NCBI RefSeq assembly: GCF_905475465.1
Contig: NC_062246.1
Span: forward strand, 6,970,001-7,034,000
Source: Pieris napi
Taxonomy: Eukaryota; Arthropoda; Insecta; Lepidoptera; Pieridae
DNA: 64,000 nucleotides
Direction: 5' to 3'
This document shows, piece after piece, positions 25,201 to 37,200 of this stretch (within the stretch, counting starts at the first letter, position 1; the number at the start of each line of letters is the position of its first letter). The notes under the pieces are model-generated. The model was not told where the DNA came from. It made no database searches and saw only the letters and a program-made list of their open reading frames with translations. The position numbers and the translations under genes are program-made.

Positions 25201-28200
25201 TAAGGGGGGGAGGGGGTCGAGTCAAATCTCATCTAATCTCACGTTGGAGAGAGGGGGGGGTCTCGGCAAATATCACGCAATTTTTTTTCTGATTGAAAAA
25301 AAAAAATTAAGGAAAACGGTTGACCCTAAAGGCCATCTCTGCAACTTCCCGCTAACTCCATACCTAAACACTCAACATTTCACTTATTTTGTTTTTGAGC
25401 TCTCGAGCTCAAAAGTACGAATTCTGTGCTATTTTGAGTTATCCGAGCTCAAAGAGCTCTTCGAGCTTGTTTTGAAAAATCTCACGTGAGATTGGGGGAT
25501 GGGGGAGGGGGTTGAATAAAATCTCACGACATCTCACCAGGGGGGGAGGGAGTGACAGAAAATTTGAAAAAACACCTCACGTAATTTATGGACGCCCCCT
25601 AAGATAACGTTCAAGTTTATCGCATTTTTAACGCGCAAATAAACAGTTGAAATGTCGGTGAACGTAGCTAATTGTATACACATTTATATTAACTACATAC
25701 ATTATTTTGCGATGACAATAAATTTTATTATTATATCAAATCTGAATAAAATAAGAATTAAACTGTTATTGCTCGTTCAGACACGGCGGGAACCGCGCGA
25801 TTTCAGAATCGCATGGAAATCGCGCGGGTCTTATTTGTATGAGTTATTAAGTAATCGTTCAGACATACCCGCGCGGTTAATCAAACCGCGCGGTTTCCGC
25901 AACCCAACCGCCAGAAAATAGAATCGCGATACTCCCGCGCGGTTCTATTACTATGAATATCTTACTCAGCGTTCATTAGCATTGCGGGCACCGCGCGATT
26001 AACACGTCATAATAAGAGCACCGTGAGTTATTTATTGATGAAGTGGAGAGTTTTTCTTCTGGTAACACGCTTGCCCTCATATGTGTTTCAGAGCTTGAAA
26101 TATCTTACCTGATATGTTCAATGAGTTCATCAAAAGATTTTATTGACATTCTCAAATAGTCAAAAAAATTTCGCTCAAACATCCTTAAATTGGGATATAG
26201 TGTTACTATCCTCTTAAGATCCTCTCTGAATCTGCGTTTTCTTTATTTTCTGTATCAACCACTGACACGTTAGTTACTCTTCGACTTCCATCTTGAAACT
26301 GATCGCTAACTAACCGCCACTGTCTGAACAGTCGCCATTTTTGCGGTTCAAACCGCACGATCTGACAATCGCGCGGTTCCCGCTGTGTCTGAACGAGCAC
26401 TTATAATTTCAGTCAAAGCAAGACAGTGTGGCGCTCTAACCGCACATTTCTGTATCTGTTTATAATCATTTGTTTTTTCTAATAGGTGATCAGCCTTCTG
26501 TGTCTGACTAACGCCGTCGACTTTTCGGTCTAAGGCTTGGGTTTTCTTACAATGGTTAGCAAGAAACCCAAATCATTATGTGTAATTTAAAATACCTTTA
26601 ATACACTGTAGTGTTTGATGAATCTTAGAAACTAAGGTATAAATTTCCATTTACATTCTCAAATAAATTGCGATATTCCTAATTTATTTAAAAACTTACT
26701 TAAATGGTTCATCTCTGGTAACGCAAGACACCACGACAATGGCCGGTCCCCTGTGTCCACATATTTCTATTGTAGGGTATGTCTTCCTCTCTGACGTGCT
26801 GTTCACGCCGGGTATCGAACCCGCTGACCGACCTTCGCATTCATATCGAAACCTTAAACAAAAGATAATATTAGAAAAATTAACTAATAGGTACTTCAAA
26901 AAAATTACTTATTAAACTAAAGTACTGTTGTCTCTTTCTCTCAAATTGTATTTACCCTATAATGCAATGGGAGAGAACAGTGATACCGTTAAAACGGAAG
27001 CCTCTTATCGTATTAGTAGGTACAAGTGTTGTCGTAAATTACCGATATAATTTTAATTTTTTTTAGACATTTTTACAACGCAATTTTTTTTTAGAGTAAT
27101 ATTACAATTGCCTTAATACTAAAAGAGAAATCAGAATAAGTTTTCATACATTGAATGTTAAATTAAAAATTTCCTTGAAATTTAACACTGAACTTATATG
27201 GCCATACCGATCTTGATCTTTACTTGGCGTGTGTCAAGGCCACGATATTCTGGTTATTGACTGCTTCAGAATATAACCGGAAAAGCTTTTTACGCATTCC
27301 CCGTAATTCAATAGCTACTGGGATATGTGGTACTCAATTCACACCAGGCCTCTGCTACTCCAAGAGAAGAGCCGGGTGAGAGATACCTAAGACTCTTCTC
27401 GGTAACCCCTTTACCGTATCAGACTCTCGGGGTCGCATTCTACTGGGGCCATATTGGACTATACAAATTGAATTTTTATTGCACATAAAATGTTTGTCGT
27501 AAAGAAATCGTTGAAATCCAACTTAAATCTAAGTTCAGTGTTCAAATCTCTTTTTCTAAATAAAACGCAACGCAAAGATCTTCGAAAAAAAGGTCGTAGA
27601 AAAAAATTCTACGTTTAGCCGCACGCGCGTAAATAAAATAAAATAAATAGGATGAGGAAATAGAAACGGAACCCAATCGCGTAATTAACAAGTAATCTTT
27701 TGGGCCGCAATTAGGTAAAAGTACGATAATTTTTCCGGTTAATTTCCACATAATAATTTAATTTACAATTTAATTAAACATAAGGAAAATACATTTAATT
27801 TAAACATAAGGAAAGTAAAGATTTCTTTATATCAAATACTACACAGTCAATGTATAAGCGGCAGTAAATTTTTTTATTGGGATAATAAATATATCGACAT
27901 GTTCACAAACCATAGACATTACGTGAGGTGTCAGTTGCGTTTTGTCATATGTATCTACTTATAATAAATGAACGGCTGTACTCATGATTTATAATAAATT
28001 ATTTTATTGATATCATATTTTAACGCCTATCATATTCCGGACGAAGACACTAAAAACACTAAATTTGCTCCAGCTGTTCTTGAATTATAAATGCAGTCAA
28101 AATCTGTTATAACGACATCAAAGGGACTACTCATATTTGGTCGTAAAAACCGATAGTCGCAACAGCCGATGACGTTGTTATTTAGATCCTAATACATACA

Positions 28201-31200
28201 ATTCAGCCGAGACCTTTGATTTTGGTCAATATGACCGGTATGTTGTTCTAAACGATGTCGTCGTAAATGGTTTTGACTGTCGGTACTCCGGTAAAATAAA
28301 CCACTACTATATATACAATACAACGACCAGTAATTACTCATTGAATTGTTTAAGCTATCGCGGAAAATGCATAAAACGAGTATTAAAAATATCCATACAG
28401 CTAAATGACCTGCATCATGAGAACACCCCACATACACGAAAATACCCTCACTTTCACACCATCACACAACACAGCCGTATTACATATTTAGTTAAATGTT
28501 TTTAATTTTTTTTTCTTTCGTAAATGTTTGAACCTCTTTGTATATCATGTATTCCTTATTTAGTATAATTGTTTTTTATGATGTATAATTTATGTAAGTA
28601 ATGTAATCAAAGGTAAAAAATAGGAACTTCCAAAAAAGTTGTTTACAAACCCGTCTAGACAAAACAGAAAAAGCCAAAACTATAGTCTAGGTTCAATGAA
28701 GCGAGAACTAGGGTTCAACATCTCAATTAACCTCTAGAAACCTAGGCACGTAAGCTGGTTACTAAGTTGGCACTTTAAGAATTACAACGCATTACATAAA
28801 TTAATATGTAAGATTAAAAAAGTGTGTGTGTGTCAGCTACGACGTACGATTGGAGTTTACTCCTTACAAACGATAAAATGGCAATAATGTTCTGTGGCTG
28901 TCGACCATATTTTCATACTAAAGGTGGTAAGAATATATGTTTTTATAATATAAATGTTTGTAGTAGTAATAAAACGTACCTACATCATCTATGCCGAAAT
29001 AGGATTTTCTTTCGGTGACCAAAGTTACCTTTATAGTAAGAGAAGAATAAGAATGAACAATCTTTTTAGTTTTAATTTCACTGACCATTACTATTGACAA
29101 AACTCTATGGCTCGCTAGACAATCTACTATTATTTTTTACACCTGTCAACACTGACAATGTCTTTCTACATAACGCCTCAACTTTTCGTGTTACACTTGA
29201 TTTTACTCCTCATAAAATTTCCGTACCGGGCCTTATAACTTAAATCGTTTCTTAAAGCCGGGTCCACATTTGTAGCATTTCGGTGTATCGTATCTCCGTT
29301 GCGTGGCTTCGGCGCGTATCATGATCGTTAGTTTGGACGCAAAATGATACCCGTTTATGATACATGCCGTATCGGATACGGCCCGATCCGCACTAAGCGC
29401 GTATCTTGATACACCTCGTATCCGATACGCGTAGCACGATCGGTGGTATGGACGTATTTTGATACTGTATCGCGATACGATACTTGATACACCCCGAACC
29501 ATCCTGTGTCGGTTTTTTCGCGATCATCAAAGGGAATACACAACATCAATAGGTGATATGCGAGTGAAATTTTTGTATTTTCCGCAAGTATGCTGAAATT
29601 TTAAATCTCGCATCAATGGTATTCCACCATGTTTGTTTCGGTTTCTAAACACTTACAGCGCCGTCTACGTCTGGGTTTAACTTTTTTTGAAATACTATTA
29701 ATGATAATATAACAGGCGCTAGTCACCGCCAAACTGTGAGCAATTGCTGACATGGCTAAACCGTTTGGGAACGAAGACATGACTGAACCGTACGAGAAGG
29801 GAAAGGTGCACTGAAAGATACGCGCATCAGGATACATCGGAAGAAAAGTGAAGCGTCTATATTTGTAAAGTTAAAGCCGATACACTGACATGATACAGCA
29901 TTTGATAAGTATGGACGCGTTTTTTACAAGATACGCCTTAAAAATACGACATGGACAAAATGAGCGTCCATATTTATGATACAAATACTAGATACGATAC
30001 GACTGATCGTGATACGTCAACATGCTACAAATGTGGACCCGGCTTAAGGAGTAAACTCCAAAAAAAATTGTAGGTTAATATTCAGGGGTGATAACTTTTG
30101 GATACGATTCCCAGGGAAACAATCTTTGTAGTCTGAGAAGGCTGTTTGTATGCCCAATCGAAGAATATTTTTTTGCAATGAGGTCACTTTTACGGCAATT
30201 GTAACATTATTATTTATTTAATTAGTCACACTTTATATACACACTATTTGTGAAGTGTATGGGGGGGAATAAAATGTAATTTAAATAAAAATGTACTTAG
30301 AAAAGATTAATAGATATATTAAAGGAAAAATAAATTTGCAACGGGCCTTATTACTAAGCGATATCTTCCAGGCAATAAATATAGGAGAAAAGTAAAGAGT
30401 GCGATAATTACGACTCATTGGTCAAGTGGTTGGTACCCCTGACTGCGAATCCATGCAAAAAAAAAAAAATAATACAGTGGAATCTCTTTAAGTCGAAAAT
30501 CCCCTGAACCCATATACGCAGTATCTCGAATTATTGAGACTTTGTAACTCGAACAAAATTTAAATCGTTTCATCCAATAATGATTTTAAAGATAGAACTA
30601 TTGCATAAATATTTAAACAGCAATTGTAATCCCGCATCGAGCTTCATACATTCCAACGAACGACATGCAAACGACCTTATTGCTTTTGAAATAAGGTACA
30701 AATTAATTAATTAAATCTCATCAATTAACACCACGACGAGGAAAACAATGGCAAGATTGCGAGTAGTTACACAAATTACTGTATAAAATCACTAGTTTTA
30801 CTTCTGTTATGCGTATTTACTAGAAGCCTTTGTTGTTCCAAGGTCGATGGGTGTAGAGGTAACACTTGGGTCATTCACGTTAAATCTTATTTTCTAAATG
30901 TCTGAAATCTATACTAATATTATAAAGAGGAAAGGTTTGATTTTTTGTTTGTTTGAAATGAATAGGCTCCGAAACTACTGGACAGATTTCAAAAATTCTT
31001 TCGCCATTGCAAGCTACACTATTCCCGAGTGACATAGGCTATGTTTCATTTTCAAAAAAATTAGGGATGCTTACTAAAACTTGAATATTCTAACCCAAGG
31101 TGTAAAAAAATAAACAAAAAACTTCCTTCAATCGTGTGCGCTGCGAAAACTATTAATGACAGAACAAAATGATGTATTACAATTTTTCAGGACACATCAC

Positions 31201-34200
31201 TATCTATAAAAAATGTCGCGACAGCATGTCTCCATCTTTTATAGTTACGTCACAATAAGCGTCCTTTTATTATTATTTTTTTATTAAAATACCACCGCTA
31301 GAAAAAACTCTTTATTCGCACCTAGGTATTGATCCTTATCAAAATAGTTACCAACGTTTCACATAACCTACAATTTAATGGCATAACCACCAAAAAAAGC
31401 ATGGTGGATTGGTGTTCTCCTGCCTTTTCTCTTGAATAGTTTACTACTATGTAATATAACAAAAATCTTAGCCACAGCAACGCTTGGCCGAGTCTACTAG
31501 TACCTTATTAACGTATACTAATCAGAACTACTTAAGACCTTTTTTTATTGGTGTCAATTTACACTTATTATTGTAGGTGTCTGTCCAACTATATAGTACC
31601 AATGCTAAGGATACGAAGAGAGCAGATCTCTTCCATAAGCTTATCTAACTCTTCCACTAAGGAAATATTAAGACAGTCAATGCGAAATACTTAATTTAAA
31701 AACAATGGTCATCTTCAAGTAGTAACGTTGATAGCAAAAAAACAGTCAGGAAGTACGATGCAATGACAAGTAAATTTTTCAGTTGTCAAGAACTGTAGAT
31801 GTCGTAAATTAATCAAGATTTTTATAGCGCCTAACTAGCTAAGAGTTTTCATACAAATATATTGTCAACAAATGTTAACACCGACGTTAGGTCATAGTAA
31901 AGATACTATTCTTGATAATTATGTAAGCTACTAGTACCGTATTAACGTTCATTCTATCATTTGCAATAAAGATCAAAATATACAAATGAAAATCAATAGA
32001 GAGATCAATAAAGATTTTACACTCGCGTCAATGGGCATCTCTAGCCGACGTCACGGCGCGAGACTATGACGTCATTTGCGGGATATTTATAAGTCAGTTC
32101 CGCCCCGTGCAAAATCTAGGCTAGATTTTATAGCATCGCCAAGGGTTCTGAATCTCATTACGCTATCGACTTAATGGATCTTTATATGTTCTTAGACACA
32201 AGTGACTTTAATATATAAAATTCTCGTGTCACAATGTTCGTTCCCATACTCCGAAACGGCTCGAGCGATTCTTATGAAATTTTGTATGCATATTCAAGTC
32301 TAAGAATCTTATCTATCTTTCAAGCCCTTAAGTGATTATAGACAAAAAAAAATTGTTTTTATTTTTTTTAAGATACAGTATACAAAATACATACAACCCT
32401 TAATTTTCATCTACCCTCTACGATCCACCCCTATTTTTTATTTGTTAGTTAAGAAATTATAACTTGAGCTCTGAGGTTTAAGAGAAAAATCATAGAAAAA
32501 CCTAAAAAGTTTTCATTCTGGAAAACCGACCAGTCTCTAGGGTAGCATAGCAAAATGTTCCATGTTGGTATGTACTAAATAGGTAGGCTAAGTAAAATCA
32601 CATTTAAGAGAAAGCTACTAAATTATAAAATGATGTTAGCAAAATTTCTCTGAGTATAATCCGAATCAATAAGTGCGCTGAGCCAATTTCGGTTCGGACC
32701 TTGAAAATAGTTCAATGTCAACTAAGTAGATAATACTGGCCGTTTGACAAGGATATTTACACGCTTAGAGCATTGACAATGTTATAACTTCTGCTATTTC
32801 ATATCTACGATTTATTCCTCATAATTAAAATATTACTAACGGAATCTGAACAGATGCTTCTTTGAATTCCAGGCAAAAATATCGAGATATTTTTTTTGTT
32901 TTACGAGGGCAAACAGGCAGGAGACTCACCTGATGTTAAGTGATACCGCCGCCCATGGACACTCACACTGCCAGAAGGCTCGCAAGTGCGCTGGCGGACT
33001 TTTAGGAATTGGTACGCTCTTTTATTGAACGACTTTAAGTCGAATTGGTTCGGAAATACTTCAGTGGGCAGCTGATAACATAATTTTATTTATTTATTTA
33101 TCATATCATAATGATGGTGCGCGGAAATTGCCTTAAGAAACGTATTATTAAAGATATTATCGCATCTACGATTTTTTTTGCATACCGGAGGCTCATCTGA
33201 TGTTAAGTGATGCCACCTCCTATGACAATGCCTTCTGGCAACATTGCCATTGCCAGAAGGCATTGCCGGCCTTTTAAGAACGCTCTTCTAGAAGGAATAA
33301 ATCAAGAAATCCCTTTGTGTCCGTTGTTAATTTAGTTATGCACTTCTTTAACTCTACTATTTGGTATTTTTGGTGAAACTTCTTTAGGCGCATGAGGGTA
33401 AAATTTTTAAGAATGAAACGCAATAATAATAATACATATTAGCGTCACGAAGTGTGCGTTTTTGTCGAAGAAAAGGGCGAGACCGATTGAGAGAGAGTGA
33501 GAAGGGCGAATTACCATTTAGAAATGCTATTTTTTAAATTAAAATTTCGTAAAGAGAATTTATGAAATATTAATAGGTATTTTATATTTTATGCAAAAAA
33601 AATTATATCTCCAATGACGAATTGTAAATGACAATGCCACGTGTTTTTATTATCGAAGAAATAAATTTTAAAAATTAAATTTATAATTTGTATTAATTTT
33701 CGACACTTTTAATATTTTAATGACAATTAAATTCATTAAATTCCTCACATATCTTCCTTTCTCCCATTAGTCTGGGAAATCTAAAGTTTTATATTTGTAT
33801 AAATATGAACAAGACTTAAAAATAAGTTTGCCAAAGAAGTTTTACTTCTGACATGTGTACTTTGTATTCCGCACTTTTTTTTTCTTATTTGAATTGCCCG
33901 AACAGGTGGCTTATTAGCGATAATGCCGCCCGTTTTCTTTATGTACATACGCATACGAAGTGTAAATTTATAAATGGCCCATTCGTAACGAGCCTTCACT
34001 GTTTGCTCTACACTATTTTATCCGAATTACGACTTCATAACAAATGTTACCGATCATTCACCAGAGCCGTGCCCCAAATTGCTGCCAAATATTTTGTCGG
34101 TCTTTCACTTTAGATCCGTTTAGCGCCAAAATCTGTTCAAACGTTAACGGTTTGTTTAACCGGCATTACTAACATTGACGTACGAACTAGTTTATTATCC

Positions 34201-37200
34201 GACTGTGCAAATGGATTTATCATTCTTATTACTACATATACGCGAGTTGTTCTTTAATGAATTAAAAAAATGCCAATTTTAAGTAGATGAATTTTAGAAT
34301 ATACTAGCAAACTCGGCGATCTCCGTTTCGCCACCAGATGGCTTCGTTTTATGTAACATTTCGTTTGGTGATCCCGCTTTTATGTTGAATTTCCTGAATT
34401 TTCTTTGCTATAAACCTCACGGAGCCCGAGACCTTTCCAACGAATGCAAAACCGTGGAAATCGGTTCGTGCGTTCTGGAGTTATAGCGTCAGGAAGGAAA
34501 ACCCGACTTATTTTTATATAGTAGATAACACAAAGTCGAGTTTGTTCGAACATTTACAACTCGAGAACGGCTGGACCGATTTTCATGATTTTTCATTTGT
34601 TGTATTCGAAAACAAATCCAATTCAAAATGTTCACAGGTTTCGTAACTGTCAAACTTTTAATTGTCTTTTATATTAAAGCACGTACATATTTAAATAAAG
34701 GTTTCGAGTCGACAAGATTTATCTACAATATTCGGCTAATGGCATATTTTAGATTATTAAAATGTTGAATAATATCAGTAATGAAAAAGGATTGACATTT
34801 ATTAGTTGTCAAATATGCGTTCAGACGCTTATTTCTTTTTGTGTTGATTTCTTATTTTTATTCTTTTTATGAAAATAGAATTTAATATTTAATATATTTA
34901 TTGTATTACAGTAAACCCCCGATAATCCGGCACCCCCTGTAATCCGACACGGTAATTTTTTTTAAATTTGACATAGGTACATAATGAAGTGTAATTTGTA
35001 CTTCAGAGTACATATACCTACATACATATAACATATAGAATCTTATCATTGGATCTGTACAACAAATATCATAGTCCGACACTGCCCTGCAAAATGTTTG
35101 TTGGTTTACCGGGGGTCCACTGTACTTTCATAAAATCATATATTAAGTTTAGCTAATCTGTAACACGACATTCATTGATTGTTAGGCGGTACGAACTTCA
35201 CTAGTTTAATAATGTTTAAATAATGGTTCATGTTTTACCTAAGTGCTTTGCTGGCGGGCTGCTCAACGATCCTCACATAGCGCAAGGCACCAAGCGGGTC
35301 AGGCGCAGGCGTCCGCGACATCGCGTCTACGCCTGCGTAAACCGGATCCGCCTTCGTAATCGCTTCAACTGCAAAACACAATTAAAATTTAAAAATATTT
35401 TAGAAATACATGGTGTCTCTCTCTGTCTCTTTTCAACACAGCGAAAACAAAATATGACAAAAAGAGACGAAATACAGTTCTTTTTTTGAATTATGAACTT
35501 TAGAACTATTTCCAGATTCTAAAAAAATACCGACTGTAATTGACGGGTCGTAAAATATGTTTAACGAGTTGTATTTTGGTCTATAGCCGGGTGTTAATGG
35601 AGTACAGATCCATATAAGAGAGATCGGCTACCAATGTCGGGGGTAAAGTGTGAAATAGTAAGCATACATGAGTCAAATATGTTTTGTTATGAAACGTCCA
35701 GCATTTACCTTATTACTAAGCTAAATTTCTGTTCCATCATTCACCGCTAACAAAAGCCACGTCAATAAAGTGAAGCAATCGTTTTAGGACGTTTATATAT
35801 GAGCAGTGTTGTTTGTAGTCGTAGGTTCGATCTCCAGCTATGCAATGGACTAGTGCTAACACTAGCTTGAACAGTGAAGTAAAACATCGTGAGCAAACCG
35901 GAGTTGGTATCGACTAAATATCGGGGAAATAAATACAGATAATGCAACTTTTTTCTACAGCTGTGATACTTTTTGACAACCAACACCTTTTGTCTTCAGT
36001 CACCGTGATCACGCACGCTGTGAAGCACGCGAAACGTCGGTTAAATTTAAAATTATGTTAAATAATTGTAAATTTATAATAATACATAATTTAATCCGGT
36101 TGAAAAGTTTTTTATTTAAATGTGTAAAGGTTATGACAATATCAAGCGTACTTGATATTGTCTCAAATCAAAAATTCTACATGTGTCAGACAGAAGGCTG
36201 ATCACCTATAGTCTATGATATACAAATTAAGAAACTGATGCAATCAGTGGCCAAGAGATAGGGTTGTGGCGCCACTGGATTACGATTGTTTATAATAGAC
36301 AAATGTTTAAAACGATATGTATTTAACATCTACCCTCATATAAGCTAACTTATATGTTACTCTAGTTACTTTTATATCCGACAAATCATTTTTACACTGT
36401 GATGAAGAGATTAGTATTTCAGTTATGACGGTGCATTTAGAGTTTTTATTATAAATAAGAGGGTAGAATTTGAAATATGTGCTTAATATTTTTGAACTAC
36501 TTTTGACAAACCAAATAAATAGCATTTTATTATGAATCCTCTAGTACTAAATACCTTCTAAAAATGAATTAGCTTCAAATTTATAAGTTCATAGACGTAA
36601 CAGTAAAAAATCTTTTGAATGATAATCGTTTACGCCGTTTGAATAATTCCTGTTTTAGTATGTATATTTACTTAGCGATATAACCTCACGTCGTTTTTGA
36701 TATAACTGTACCTACTTAACACATAAAACATTTTTCTGTCTATTCAATACAGAGAGAAGGTAATAGGTTTATAATTTGGTGAATAAATGACGTGTAATAA
36801 TGAAGCCATGATTGAAGCATGAATATTTAAATTCCGAATCATCTAAAAAGCGCGTGTCCTGTCATTAATTTGATGGTTTAACAAAATACTGAGGTCAGTT
36901 TGTATATTGTTACTTCAACTGACAATACAATTGTTAATATTATTAGATACTTATTTTTCCAAATTATGTAAAAAGGTACGACAATTTTCTTTGCTATTTA
37001 TATCAACAGCATCAAAGCATACGTACAAAGCAAACATACGTACAGGATAAAATTCTAAAAATATCGTTATGCTTATTGCATATTTATCTAGGAAATGGAG
37101 AGTATGCAGGTCGTAACAATAAAAATTATATTTCTATTACATTCTATATTATGTACCTACACACAGAGGTTCTATTATGGGGTAAAACTAAAATTAATTA

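Larger units (their letters stand above)
24933..26699 (-). other. dorsal intron holding two Harbinger-type elements
   Basis: Contains the MITE at 25172-25599 and the transposase-bearing element at 25769-26400, plus a partial SINE near 26450-26570. Confidence 0.7.
26853..35238 (-). other. dorsal intron, 8.4 kb, transposon-rich
   Basis: Contains a Harbinger-type element (29256-30044), pogo-type pieces (28094-28265, 30474-30560, 34909-35122), Helitron and RTE-type pieces, and repeat family B. A CRE/TATA-like island lies at 32040-32095. No other host exon was recognised. Confidence 0.65.

Noticed and set aside
29233..29549. Two minus-strand frames of 60-90 codons
   Set aside because: They translate the GATAC/GTATC repeat arrays and the terminal repeat of the element at 29256; no protein family.
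35223..35489. 88-codon plus frame
   Set aside because: Antisense to the dorsal exon that opens the Rel domain.
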